This document shows positions 50,334-58,927 of a stretch of DNA of 64,000 bases, piece by piece. The notes beneath the pieces are model-generated. The model searched no databases. It had not been told where the DNA came from and worked only from the letters and a program-made list of their open reading frames with translations. This stretch comes from Streptomyces abyssomicinicus. Lineage in GTDB: Bacteria; Actinomycetota; Actinomycetes; Streptomycetales; Streptomycetaceae. Position numbers and translations under genes: made by a program. Within the stretch, counting starts at the first letter, position 1. Each line of letters begins with the position of its first letter. Location: the NCBI RefSeq assembly GCF_008974245.1, contig NZ_BBZI01000005.1:1160222-1224221 (forward strand). Reading direction: 5' to 3'.

Positions 50334-51511
50334 CCCTCAGCCCACTGGACGCCGCGGACGAGCTCAACGCCCGTCTGCGTGCCCACCGCACCGAACCCGC
50401 GGCCGACCCCCGTCTGGAGGCACTGGGCCTCGCCGTGACGGCCAACCAGCCGGTACTGCTCTGGGGCGAGCCCGGCATCGGGAAGTCGGCCGGCATGGAA
50501 CAGCTCGCGGCAGGGCTCGGCTGCCCGCTGGAGACCGTCGTCGCCAGCGTCCACGAGCCCTCCGACTTCGCCGGTCTGCCGATCGTCGGCGACGACCCGG
50601 CCACCACCGGCGTGCCGATGGCCCCGCCGGACTGGGCGGTCCGGCTCGCCCGCGCCGGACGCGGCCTGCTCTTCTTCGACGAGCTCTCCTCCGCACCGCC
50701 CGCCGTGCAGGCCGCCCTGCTGCGGGTGGTCCTGGAACGCCGGGTGGGCAGCCTGGTCCTGCCCGAGCCGGTCCGTATCGTCGCCGCGGCCAACCCGCCC
50801 TCCAGCGCGGCCGACGGCTGGCACCTCAGCCCGCCGCTCGCCAACCGCTTCGTCCACCTCCGCTGGACCCACGACCCGCGTACCGTCGCCCGCGGCATGA
50901 CCGGCACCTGGCCGGAGTCCGCCGTGCCGGTCGTCGACCCGGCGAGGACGCAGGGCGCCGTCGCACGGGCCCGGGGCGCGGTCTCCGGCTTCCTCACCGC
51001 CCGGCCCGGCCTGGTCCACCACCTCCCCTCCGACGCGGAGCACCGCGGCCGCGCCTGGCCGTCGCCACGCACCTGGGAGATGGCCCTGAAGCTGCTCGCC
51101 ACCGGCTACGCGACCGGAGCCGGACGCGAGGCGCTGGCCGCCGCGCTGACCGGTGCGGTCGGGGACGGCGCCGGGATCGAGTTCCTGTCGTACCTGGAGC
51201 ACCTCGACCTGCCGGATCCCGACCGGGTCCTCGCCAACCCGGCGGCCTTCGCCCTCCCCGAACGGGGCGACCGGCAGCTGGCGTTCCTCATCGCGGTGGT
51301 CGCCGCGGTGCAGGGCGAACCCACCCGGGAACGGTGGGAGGCCGGCTGGACGGTGCTCGCCAAGGCCGTCGACCAGGGGGTGCCCGACGTGGCCGCCAGC
51401 GCGGCGGTCGACCTGGCCGCGATGCGCGACACCGACTGGCCCGTACCGGACGGCATCGACGCCTTCCTCGACCTGCTCCGGCTGTCCGGCGCGCTGCCCG
51501 GCGGCAGCTGA
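50330..51511 (+). CDS. MoxR-family AAA+ ATPase
   Basis: A 393-residue ATPase. Walker A is G46-EPGIGKS53 (LLWGEPGIGKSAGMEQLA); Walker B is LLFFDELSS with D117/E118. Sensor-1-like IVAAANPPSSAADGW and the arginine-finger region ANRFVHLRW follow, with a C-terminal lid. MoxR ATPases act as chaperones that insert metals or remodel complexes, nearly always with a vWA partner, here the next gene. GTG 50330 overlaps the ankyrin stop by 4 bp. The gene pair MoxR/vWA defines the operon's core. Confidence 0.9.
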   Translation: MTLSPLDAADELNARLRAHRTEPAADPRLEALGLAVTANQPVLLWGEPGIGKSAGMEQLAAGLGCPLETVVASVHEPSDFAGLPIVGDDPATTGVPMAPPDWAVRLARAGRGLLFFDELSSAPPAVQAALLRVVLERRVGSLVLPEPVRIVAAANPPSSAADGWHLSPPLANRFVHLRWTHDPRTVARGMTGTWPESAVPVVDPARTQGAVARARGAVSGFLTARPGLVHHLPSDAEHRGRAWPSPRTWEMALKLLATGYATGAGREALAAALTGAVGDGAGIEFLSYLEHLDLPDPDRVLANPAAFALPERGDRQLAFLIAVVAAVQGEPTRERWEAGWTVLAKAVDQGVPDVAASAAVDLAAMRDTDWPVPDGIDAFLDLLRLSGALPGGS

Positions 51512-51537
51512 CCGGGCCGCCCACGAGGACTCCGCCC

Positions 51538-52830
51538 ATGGCACCGCACCGCGAAGCCCGCCCGCACAGTGAAGCCCGCCCGCACAGTGAAGCCCGCCCG
51601 CACCGCGCACCCGCCCCGTCCGGCGCACCCGCCCCGCCCGGCGAGGGCGGGCGGGACCGGCTCGACACGGCCAAGCTGCTCGCCGCCCGCTACCGCGCGG
51701 CGACGGACCGGCCGTACCTGGCCTCGGCCCTGTTCGCCCTCACGGTCGTGCCGAGCCCGCGGGTCCCGACCATGGGCGTCGACCGTCACTGGCGCTGCTA
51801 CGTCTCGGCCGCCTTCGTCGAGGCGACGCCGGTCACCGAGCTGGCCGCCGTGTGGATCCACGAGGTGGCGCACCTGCTGCGGGACCACCACGGCCGCGCC
51901 GACCGGCTGCCCGCGGGCGACCGGCGCGACGCGTGGCGGCTCAACGTCGCGCAGGACTGCGAGATCAACGACGATCTGATCGCGGACGGTCTCCCGCTGC
52001 CCGCCGGGCGCCTGGAACCCCGGCTCCTCGGGCTGCCCGCCGGTGGCCTCTTCGAGGCGTACCTCCCTCACCTGCCGGCCTCCGTCGAGCAGGCGCCGGA
52101 CTGCGGTTCGGGCGCCCACGGCGTGGCGGCGCCCTGGGAACTGCCCGGGAACGACGGCCCCGCGCGGCTCGGAGCGGTCGAGGCGGAGGCGCTGCGCCGG
52201 GTCACGGCCGAGGCGATGCGAAGTCACCAGCGCTCTAGGGGAACCCTTCCGGAGGGCTGGCGGCGCTGGGCCGAGCAGGTGCTGGAGCCCACGGTGGACT
52301 GGCGGCAGGCCCTCGCGGGAGCCGTCCGCGAGGCGGCGGCCTGGGCGGGCGGCGCCGTCGACTACACCTATCGCCGCCCCTCCCGCCGCACCCCGGCGCT
52401 GCGCGGCGTCGTGCTGCCCAGCCTGCGCCGCCCGCTGCCCCGGGTGGCCGTGGTCGTCGACACGTCAGGGTCGATGGGGGAGGCCGAACTCGCCGCCGCG
52501 CTGGGAGAGATCACCGGTGTGCTGCGCGAGGTCGGGGTGCGCGGCAACCGGGTGGCCGTGCTGGCCTGCGACGCCGACGTGCACGCCGTGTCCCGGGTGA
52601 CCTCGGTGGACCAGATCACCCTGGCCGGCGGAGGCGGCACGGACATGCGGGTGGGCGTCGAGGCCGCCCTCGCGGGGCCCGACCGTCCCGGCGTCGTCGT
52701 CGTGCTCACCGACGGCCTGACCCCCTGGCCCGCGGAGCCGGCGGCCTGCCGGCTGATCGCCGCCGTCGTCGGCGACGCGGCACCGGAACCCCCGTCCTGG
52801 GTGGAGACGGTGCGCGTTCCGCTCGGCTGA
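51538..52830 (+). CDS. vWA protein with zincin-like HExxH domain (DUF2201-like)
   Basis: A 430-residue protein. Residues 1-40 are Pro/His/Arg-rich and include an 18-bp tandem repeat (EARPHS). About 45-200 form a metallopeptidase-like domain with H108-E-V-A-H112 (VWIHEVAHLLRDHHGR) and QDCEINDDLIADGLPLP, as in the DUF2201 N-terminal region. About 300-430 are the vWA domain: VAVVVDTSGSMGEAEL (MIDAS D308-x-S310-x-S312) and VVVLTDGLTPWP. It is the expected partner of the MoxR ATPase. It could be a MoxR substrate or target-processing factor. ATG 51538 is the likely start. Confidence 0.85.
   Translation: MAPHREARPHSEARPHSEARPHRAPAPSGAPAPPGEGGRDRLDTAKLLAARYRAATDRPYLASALFALTVVPSPRVPTMGVDRHWRCYVSAAFVEATPVTELAAVWIHEVAHLLRDHHGRADRLPAGDRRDAWRLNVAQDCEINDDLIADGLPLPAGRLEPRLLGLPAGGLFEAYLPHLPASVEQAPDCGSGAHGVAAPWELPGNDGPARLGAVEAEALRRVTAEAMRSHQRSRGTLPEGWRRWAEQVLEPTVDWRQALAGAVREAAAWAGGAVDYTYRRPSRRTPALRGVVLPSLRRPLPRVAVVVDTSGSMGEAELAAALGEITGVLREVGVRGNRVAVLACDADVHAVSRVTSVDQITLAGGGGTDMRVGVEAALAGPDRPGVVVVLTDGLTPWPAEPAACRLIAAVVGDAAPEPPSWVETVRVPLG
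51553..51603 (+). repeat. 18-bp tandem repeat in the vWA gene 5' end
   Basis: GAAGCCCGCCCGCACAGT occurs at 51553-51570 and 51571-51588, and in part at 51589-51603, coding EARPHS-EARPHS-EARPH. It is in frame and likely length-variable. Confidence 0.85.
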
Positions 52831-52925
52831 CACGCCCGTTCCCCACGCCCGTCGCTCCCTCCGCGCGCCGCGGTGATTTCGATTCGCTCCGGCCACGGGT
52901 ATGGCGTCGTCCCGCCGCTTCCGGG

Positions 52926-52959
52926 ATACTGCATACACTCACACGGAATACTGCATACA
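52926..52959. promoter_or_regulatory. Two direct ATACTGCATACA repeats upstream of oxalyl-CoA decarboxylase
   Basis: ATACTGCATACA occurs at 52926-52937 and 52948-52959, 22 bp (two helical turns) apart, 59 bp before the decarboxylase start. Each includes TGCATACA, which partly matches the dyads used by GntR/FadR-type regulators (TGTATGCA on the other strand). Likely a regulator-binding array, the protein being unknown. Confidence 0.6.
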
Positions 52960-53017
52960 GTCGTCCGTTCGGACGCGGACGAGGAACTCGGCGACCCTCT
53001 CAGGGAGGAACCGGACC

Positions 53018-54748
53018 ATGACGGACACTGTCGCGCAGGCCACGGGGACGGAGGGCGCCGGACCGGACGCCCTGACCGACGGGATCCACCTGGTCGTCGA
53101 CGCGCTGAAGCTCAACGGCGTCGAGACCGTCTACGGGGTGGTGGGCATCCCCGTCACCGACCTGGCGAGGCTCGCCCAGGCGTCGGGGATCCGCTACATC
53201 GGCTTCCGGCACGAGAGCGACGCCGGGCACGCCGCGGCGGCGGCCGGCTTCCTCACCCAGCGGCCCGGCATCTGCCTGACCGTCTCCGCGCCGGGCTTCC
53301 TCAACGGGCTGGTGGCCCTGGCCAACGCCACCACCAACTGCTTCCCGATGGTGCAGATCTCCGGCTCCAGCGAGCGGCACCTGGTCGACCTCCAGCGCGG
53401 GGACTACGAGGAGATGGACCAGCTCGCCGCCGCCAAGCAGTTCGCCAAGGCGGCGTTCCGGGTCTCGCGTGCCGAGGACATCGGCCGCGGTGTCGCACGC
53501 GCCATCCGCACGGCGGTCTCCGGCCGCCCCGGCGGCGTCTACCTGGACATCCCCGCGGCCGTCCTCGGCGAGATCGTCGACGCAGGCAAGGGCGCGGCCT
53601 CCCTGTGGCGGCTGGTCGACCCCGCCCCGCGCCAGCTGCCCCAGCCGGCGGCCGTGGACCGGGCGGTCGACCTGCTGGCGCGGGCCGAGCGGCCGCTGAT
53701 CGTGCTCGGCAAGGGCGCCGCGTACGCGCGGGCGGACGAGTCGGTCCGGGCCTTCGTGGAGTCCACCGGCATCCCCTACGTCCCCATGTCGATGGCGAAG
53801 GGCCTGCTGCCCGACGACCACCCCCAGTCGGCCGCCACCGCCCGGTCCCTGGCGCTGAAGCGGGCGGACGTCGTCATGCTGGTCGGCGCGCGGCTCAACT
53901 GGCTGCTCGGCCACGGCGACGCGCCCCAGTGGAACCCCGACGCCACCTTCGTCCAGGTCGACATCGCGGCCGACGAGATGGACAGCAACCGGCCCATCGC
54001 CGCCCCACTGGTCGGCGACATCGGCTCCGTGATGGAGGCGCTGGCCGAACGCGCCAAGCCCGGGCGGATCGCGGCCCCGGCGGCCTGGCGGGAGGAGCTC
54101 GCCACCCGCTCGGCGCAGAACGTGGCGAAGATGTCCCGGCGCCTGGAGGCCGCCCGGGCGGCGCATCCGATGAAGTTCCTCGGCGCCCTGCAGGCCGTGC
54201 GCGACGTGCTGGCGGAGAACCCCCGCGTCTACGTGGTCAACGAGGGTGCCAACGCCCTCGACCTGGCCCGCAACACCATCGGGATGCGGGTGCCCCGCCA
54301 CCGTCTGGACAGCGGCACCTGGGGCGTCATGGGCATCGGCATGGGCTACGCCATCGCCGCCGCCGTGGAGACCGGCGAGCCGGTGGTCGCCATCGAGGGC
54401 GACAGCGCCTTCGGGTTCAGCGGCATGGAGATCGAGGCGGTCTGCCGCTACAACCTCCCGGTGGTCACCCTCGTCCTGAACAACAGCGGCGTCTACCGCG
54501 GCGACGAGGCCTCGGCCACCGCCGACCCGGCCCCCACCTCGCTCAAGGCGCGCCACGACCTGATGATCGAGGCCTTCGGCGGCAAGGGCTACCAGGCCAC
54601 CACGCCCGACGAGGTCGCCGCCGCGCTCCGTGAGGCGCTGGCGGCCGGCGTGCCGGCGCTCATCGACTGTGTCATCGACCCCTCGGACGGCACGGAGAGC
54701 GGCAACATCTCCCACCTGAACCCGAAGGGCCTCAAGGCGAAGGGCTGA
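53018..54748 (+). CDS. oxc: Oxalyl-CoA decarboxylase
   Basis: Thiamine diphosphate enzyme that splits oxalyl-CoA into formyl-CoA and CO2 (576 residues). The N-terminal Pyr domain has YGVVGIPVTDLARLAQASGIRYIGFRHESDAGHAAAAAGFLTQRPGICLTVSAPGF; the glutamate in RHESDAGHAA activates ThDP. The middle domain lies about 190-330 (GKGAAYARADE), and the C-terminal PP domain has VVAIEGDSAFGFSGMEIEAV...LVLNNSGVYRGDE. The GDS and NNSG motifs bind Mg-ThDP. ATG 53018 follows GGGAGGAA. No formyl-CoA:oxalate CoA-transferase (frc) lies next to it; repeated operator-like sites lie upstream. Confidence 0.93.
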   Translation: MTDTVAQATGTEGAGPDALTDGIHLVVDALKLNGVETVYGVVGIPVTDLARLAQASGIRYIGFRHESDAGHAAAAAGFLTQRPGICLTVSAPGFLNGLVALANATTNCFPMVQISGSSERHLVDLQRGDYEEMDQLAAAKQFAKAAFRVSRAEDIGRGVARAIRTAVSGRPGGVYLDIPAAVLGEIVDAGKGAASLWRLVDPAPRQLPQPAAVDRAVDLLARAERPLIVLGKGAAYARADESVRAFVESTGIPYVPMSMAKGLLPDDHPQSAATARSLALKRADVVMLVGARLNWLLGHGDAPQWNPDATFVQVDIAADEMDSNRPIAAPLVGDIGSVMEALAERAKPGRIAAPAAWREELATRSAQNVAKMSRRLEAARAAHPMKFLGALQAVRDVLAENPRVYVVNEGANALDLARNTIGMRVPRHRLDSGTWGVMGIGMGYAIAAAVETGEPVVAIEGDSAFGFSGMEIEAVCRYNLPVVTLVLNNSGVYRGDEASATADPAPTSLKARHDLMIEAFGGKGYQATTPDEVAAALREALAAGVPALIDCVIDPSDGTESGNISHLNPKGLKAKG

Positions 54749-54895
54749 GCCCGAGGGCCGACACGGCCCGCCCGGCGGCCGACACGGCCCGCCTGGCGCC
54801 GGGCGGAGCGGGCCCGACCCGGCGCCGGGCGGGCGCTCCAGCGCATTCTCCGGCGCTTCGCCCGGCGCTTTCGTCGTGGCCGGGCCCCGAGCCCG

Positions 54896-55255
54896 TCAGG
54901 CGGGCCCGGGGCCGCCTGCCGCCCCCTCCCGCATCGCCCTGGCGGTGCCGGACGGGTCGTACCCCTCGGGCACGCCCTCGACGAGGACGATGTCGCCGGG
55001 GATGTGCCGCGAGCGCAGCGGGGCGATCTCCCGGTAGGCGGGGGAGTCCCACCACGCCCGGGCCTCGGCGATCCCGGGGAAGCCGATCACCACCACGTGC
55101 CCCGGCCAGCTCCCCTCCTTCACCTCGTGCTGCGTGGCGTGCACCAGGAAGCGGCCGCCGAAGGGTGCGAAGGTGCCGGGGATGCGCTCGATGTACTCGG
55201 CGACATCCGGGTGCGGGGGCGCTTCCCGCAGGTGGGCGATGGCGTAGGCGGGCAT
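54896..55255 (-). CDS. DUF1330-family protein
   Basis: A 119-residue protein with the ABM-like DUF1330 pattern: [88 protein letters not shown]. It is a small dimeric alpha-beta barrel, function unknown. The start at 55255 ([10 protein letters not shown]) has AGGAG on the minus strand 8 nt away; upstream codons are Arg-rich. Confidence 0.85.
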   Translation of the reverse strand: MPAYAIAHLREAPPHPDVAEYIERIPGTFAPFGGRFLVHATQHEVKEGSWPGHVVVIGFPGIAEARAWWDSPAYREIAPLRSRHIPGDIVLVEGVPEGYDPSGTARAMREGAAGGPGPA

Positions 55256-55564
55256 GACGTCGTCTCCTGTCCTAGGGCTTCGTACGACCGGCATCCTGAC
55301 ACCGGGGCGCCCGCGGCGTCGACCGCGTATGGGGCAGGGTCCCGCCAACACCGCCTCGCGCAACGCCTGTTGACCTCCGCGGCCGCGAGGTGGGCGGCGC
55401 CGGACAGCTCGCCGGTCCCCGGCGCCCGGCCGGTCGCAGCCACCGATCCGGTGAATTATGACGACACGCCGCGTGTGGTCACGATGTGTGGCTATATCAC
55501 CACTATCCGCAATCTCTTCAGTTCATCTGACCGCGCCACGGCAGATCGGCACCCCGGAGGCCAC
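55256..55564. other. Intergenic region between DUF1330 and FhaA/ParA fusion genes
   Basis: 309 bp with no gene. The right side (55450-55535) is AT-richer than average (GAATTATGACG, GGCTATATCACCACTATCC) and should hold the promoter for the fusion gene. The frame of the fusion is open leftwards, but the GGAGG at 55555 supports ATG 55565. Confidence 0.5.
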
Positions 55565-57877
55565 ATGGGGGCACTGAACAAGATCGAACAAAGTTTCGAG
55601 GCTGTGATGAACGGAGCCTTCGCCAAGGTGTTCAAATCCGCGGTGCAGCCCATCGAATTCATCGGAGCCCTCAAACGTGAGTGCGAGGTCAATGCCAGGA
55701 TCTGGGGGCGGGACTGCATCATCGTGCCCAACGGCTTCATCGTCGAACTGAGTCCGGCCGATCATGAACTGCAGAGCGCTTGCCTGGTGATGCTCGGCGA
55801 GGAGCTGGTCCGGGAGCTGCGTGAGTACGCCGAGCAGCAGCGCTATTCGTTCGTGGGCCCGCTGAAGGTGCAGTTGCAGCGGACCGAGGACCTGAAGGCC
55901 GGACGGTTCCGCGTGCGCAGCCGTCTCGAGGTCCCGCCCGACGTCCAGCACACCCTCCGGGCCGGCGAGGGCCCTCGCGGCGCGTACGCGCCGTCGGCAG
56001 GACGCGGCGAGGAGGCGGGCCCGCCCTGGCCGTCGCCCCCGCGCCTGCTCCCCGGGGACAAGCAGGTCCTGACGGTGGAGCAGTTCATATCCTTCGGACT
56101 GGCCTTCGCCCAGGACGGCACGCTCGTCCGCGCCGACCCGCCGAGCACCCTCACCGCTCCGCCGCGACCGTCCCGCCTCCCGGAGCCCGCGGCGGATCAC
56201 GCGGGCGTGGCCGTCCTGCCCCGGTCGGGCCACGCACGGCGAGCCCTCCCCTCCTCGAACGGCGCCCGCGCCGCGCTCTCCCCCGCGGGCGGCAGACCGC
56301 ACCAGGGGCGGGACGTCGGCCACCGGCACCTCACCGGCGCGCCGGAGCCCCAGAACAGGACCCCGGCCGTGGGGAGACCGCCGGTCTCCCCGGTGTCCCC
56401 CGGCGGCCCGCCGCGGGCGGAAGCCCCACGTCGGCCGCGGGCCGAAGCCCCACGTCACCGGTCCGGCGGACAGCGACCGCCGGCCGGGGAGCACCGCCGT
56501 CGTCGCGCCGCCGACCCGGTGCGCGACGGAACGCCCACCCACGCGAAAGGACGCACCGTGACAGACAACCGCGAGATCTCCGTCGAGAGTCCCGCACCCG
56601 ACAGGAGACCAGCGGGATCCGACGGACCCGGCCTCGCGCCGCCCGTCCCGGGCGCCCTCGACGAGCCGCAAGGCGCCGCGGGCGAATACCTCCCGCCGCA
56701 CGGCGCGGCGCAGTACCACCACCTGGTGCCCGCCCGGCACGGCGTCGGCGCGGAGCAGCCCCCGCCGCCGCCCCACGCCGGGTGGGGGGAGGTACGGCAC
56801 GGCGCTCCCGTGATGCCGCCGTACTACGGCCCGCCGGCCCACCACGGTGCGGAGTACTGGCCGGGAGCGGACCGGGGCGCCCGGAACGGGACGCTGGGCC
56901 GCAGCGCCGCGGTCGAGCTGTCCTCCGACCGCCTGCTGCGCAACAAGCCGGGCGAGCGTCGCGGACTCAACCGGCTGCGCATCGGCGGCCGGCAGGCGGA
57001 ACGGGAACGCGAGCAGAAGCTGGCCGTCCTGCGCACCCCGGTGATGCAGTGCCAGAAGATCGCCGTGATCAGCCTCAAGGGCGGCGTCGGCAAGACGACC
57101 ACCACGACCGTCCTGGGCGCGACCCTCGCCACCGAGCGCCAGGACCGCGTCGTGGCGATCGACGCCAATCCGGACGCGGGGACGCTCAGTCGACGCGTGC
57201 GCTGCGAGACCGGCGCCACCATCCGTGACCTGGTGGCCGAGATCCCGAACATCGACAACTACATGGCCGTCCGGCGCTTCACCTCCCAGTCCCCGAGCGG
57301 ACTGGAGATCCTCGCCAACGAGGTGGACCCCGCGCTCTCCACGGCGTTCGACGACGAGGACTACCGGCAGGTGATCGGCTGCCTGGGGCAGCACTACCCG
57401 ATCATCCTGACCGACTCCGGAACGGGCCTGCTGCACAGCGCGATGCGGGGCATCCTGGACCTCGTGGACCAGCTCATCGTGGTCGCCACGCCCAGCGTGG
57501 ACGGCGCCACCAGCGCCAGCACGACCCTGGACTGGCTCAGCGCGCACCACTACGAGGACCTCGTCCAGCGGAGCATCACGGTGATCTGCGAGGCCCGCAG
57601 GAAGAGCAGGAACGTGCGGGTGGACGACGTCGTGCACCACTTCCGCGCCCGCTGCCGCGGCGTCGTGACGGTGCCCTTCGACGAGCACCTCGCCGCGGGC
57701 TCCGAGGTCGATCTGGAGCAGCTGAAGCCCCGGACCCGCCAGGCCTACTTCGACCTGGCGACGCTGGTGGCCGCGGACTTCCCCCGCACCCAGCCCGAAG
57801 CCGCGCGGTGGGGCGCCGCCTACCCCCATTCGGGTTACAACGCGGCCAGCATGTTCGCCGTGCCCGCCCGGGGCTGA
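55565..57877 (+). CDS. Fusion of FhaA-type N-terminal domain with a ParA/MinD-like ATPase
   Basis: One uninterrupted frame of 770 residues. Residues 1-125 match the DUF3662/FhaA N-terminal domain ([40 protein letters not shown], then a [16 protein letters not shown] stretch). Residues ~130-480 are Pro/Arg-rich and disordered, where FhaA would have its FHA domain. About 495-770 are a ParA/MinD ATPase: [16 protein letters not shown] with K505 and K510 (deviant Walker A), [14 protein letters not shown] and [11 protein letters not shown]. Within the frame a GTG at 56558 has its own GAAAGGA, so the ATPase may also be made alone. The role is perhaps in polar growth, partition or type VII secretion (inference). 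Confidence 0.8.
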   Translation: MGALNKIEQSFEAVMNGAFAKVFKSAVQPIEFIGALKRECEVNARIWGRDCIIVPNGFIVELSPADHELQSACLVMLGEELVRELREYAEQQRYSFVGPLKVQLQRTEDLKAGRFRVRSRLEVPPDVQHTLRAGEGPRGAYAPSAGRGEEAGPPWPSPPRLLPGDKQVLTVEQFISFGLAFAQDGTLVRADPPSTLTAPPRPSRLPEPAADHAGVAVLPRSGHARRALPSSNGARAALSPAGGRPHQGRDVGHRHLTGAPEPQNRTPAVGRPPVSPVSPGGPPRAEAPRRPRAEAPRHRSGGQRPPAGEHRRRRAADPVRDGTPTHAKGRTVTDNREISVESPAPDRRPAGSDGPGLAPPVPGALDEPQGAAGEYLPPHGAAQYHHLVPARHGVGAEQPPPPPHAGWGEVRHGAPVMPPYYGPPAHHGAEYWPGADRGARNGTLGRSAAVELSSDRLLRNKPGERRGLNRLRIGGRQAEREREQKLAVLRTPVMQCQKIAVISLKGGVGKTTTTTVLGATLATERQDRVVAIDANPDAGTLSRRVRCETGATIRDLVAEIPNIDNYMAVRRFTSQSPSGLEILANEVDPALSTAFDDEDYRQVIGCLGQHYPIILTDSGTGLLHSAMRGILDLVDQLIVVATPSVDGATSASTTLDWLSAHHYEDLVQRSITVICEARRKSRNVRVDDVVHHFRARCRGVVTVPFDEHLAAGSEVDLEQLKPRTRQAYFDLATLVAADFPRTQPEAARWGAAYPHSGYNAASMFAVPARG
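56545..56560 (+). promoter_or_regulatory. Internal ribosome-binding site and GTG start within the fusion gene
   Basis: GAAAGGA (56545-56551), then 6 nt, then GTG (56558-56560), in frame, starting (M)[11 protein letters not shown]. Translation from here gives a 439-residue ParA/MinD-like ATPase with a Pro-rich N-terminus. Such a strong site mid-gene suggests a formerly separate gene or two products from one frame. Confidence 0.55.
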
Positions 57878-57926
57878 CGCGCGGACCGTCGGACCGGGGC
57901 CACGGCGCCCGTGGACCCGGCGGCGG

Positions 57927-57967
57927 GTGTGCGCGGGGCCCGGCGGATGCCGTGGCCCCGCGCACAC
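57927..57967. terminator. Stem-loop between convergent genes
   Basis: Perfect 14-bp arms (GTGTGCGCGGGGCC at 57927-57940, complement at 57954-57967) with a 13-nt loop, between the fusion gene (+) and the MepA-like gene (-). It probably ends both. Confidence 0.78.
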
Positions 57968-57979
57968 ACCGGCGTCCGC

Positions 57980-58918
57980 CTACCGGTAGCGGATGTGCAG
58001 GTGGTTGTCGTGGTTGGCGTAGCTGGTCGTCAGGCCCTCCGCGATCAGCTGGGGGTCGTTGAAGAAGATCAGCTCGACGCGGCCGGGCGCCTTGGCGCGG
58101 ATCTCCTGGACCAGGCGGCGGGTGGCCGCGCGGTCGTAGGCGGAGGACTGCCAGGTGATGCGGCCGGCGGTGCACTGGGCCGAGTCGGTGCGCACGGGCC
58201 ACACGTCGATGTCCATGCCGACCTCGTGACTGGCGTGGCCGGGGATGTCGCCGCCGTGCTCGAAGCCGGCGTCGCCGACCGGGAGCTTGCCGTTGCCGGA
58301 CGTCGCGAAGGAGGCCGCGGCGGCCTCCAGCTGGGCGACGGCGCCCGCGGTGGCCCAGTGGGCGTTGGCGTTGCCGTCGGGGCTCTGGGCGCACATCGTG
58401 CCAGGGCCGAAGTCGATCTTCTCGTAGTGCCAGAGCAGGTTCTTCCAGGTGGCCGGGCCGGCCACCCCGTCCGCGCCGATCCCCGCGTGGGACTGGAAGG
58501 TCCGCACCGCGGAGGCGGTCGCGGGGCCGAAGTCGCCGTCCACCGTGAGACCGGCGCCGCGCTTGGCGTTGAGCTGGGCCTGGAGCGCCATGACCGCGGG
58601 GCCGTCGGCGCCCTCGCGGACGGTCTGCACCAGCGCGCCCCAGGTGGCGGCACCGACGACGCCGTCCGCGGTGAGGCCCTCGGCCTGCTGGAACGCCACC
58701 ACGGCGGCGCGGGTGCCGGAGCCGAAGACGCCGTCGGCCGCGACCGAACGGCCGTGCGCGGTCAGCAGGTGCTGCAGGGCGACGACGTCGGTGCCCCGGC
58801 TGCCGCTCGCGGCCAGCGGGAACGCGGCCTGGGCGAAGGCCTGGGCGGGGGCGCCGGAGCCGAGGAGCAGCCCCGCGAGCGCGGCGAACAGGGCGAGGAG
58901 ATGGCGGAGTCGTTTCAT
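57980..58918 (-). CDS. Secreted peptidoglycan hydrolase: two PG-binding domains plus MepA-like peptidase
   Basis: A 312-residue secreted protein. Signal peptide at about 1-27 (MKRLRHLLALFAALAGLLLGSGAPAQA). Two PG_binding_1 repeats at about 38-95 (GTDVVALQHLLTAHGRSVAADGVFGSGTRAAVVAFQQAEGL) and 103-160. The C-terminal LAS-type metallopeptidase shows HASHEVGMDIDVWP (zinc His and Asp) and NHDNHLHIRYR (last zinc His), as in penicillin-insensitive murein endopeptidase MepA. It likely cleaves peptide cross-links. The next gene upstream also has PG-binding repeats, and both are on the minus strand 9 bp apart, so they form an operon. Confidence 0.88.
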   Translation of the reverse strand: MKRLRHLLALFAALAGLLLGSGAPAQAFAQAAFPLAASGSRGTDVVALQHLLTAHGRSVAADGVFGSGTRAAVVAFQQAEGLTADGVVGAATWGALVQTVREGADGPAVMALQAQLNAKRGAGLTVDGDFGPATASAVRTFQSHAGIGADGVAGPATWKNLLWHYEKIDFGPGTMCAQSPDGNANAHWATAGAVAQLEAAAASFATSGNGKLPVGDAGFEHGGDIPGHASHEVGMDIDVWPVRTDSAQCTAGRITWQSSAYDRAATRRLVQEIRAKAPGRVELIFFNDPQLIAEGLTTSYANHDNHLHIRYR

Positions 58919-58927
58919 GGCGTCACC

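Noticed and set aside
53000..54715. 571-codon minus-strand frame opposite oxalyl-CoA decarboxylase
   Set aside because: No homology or codon bias; the plus strand is an unmistakable ThDP enzyme.
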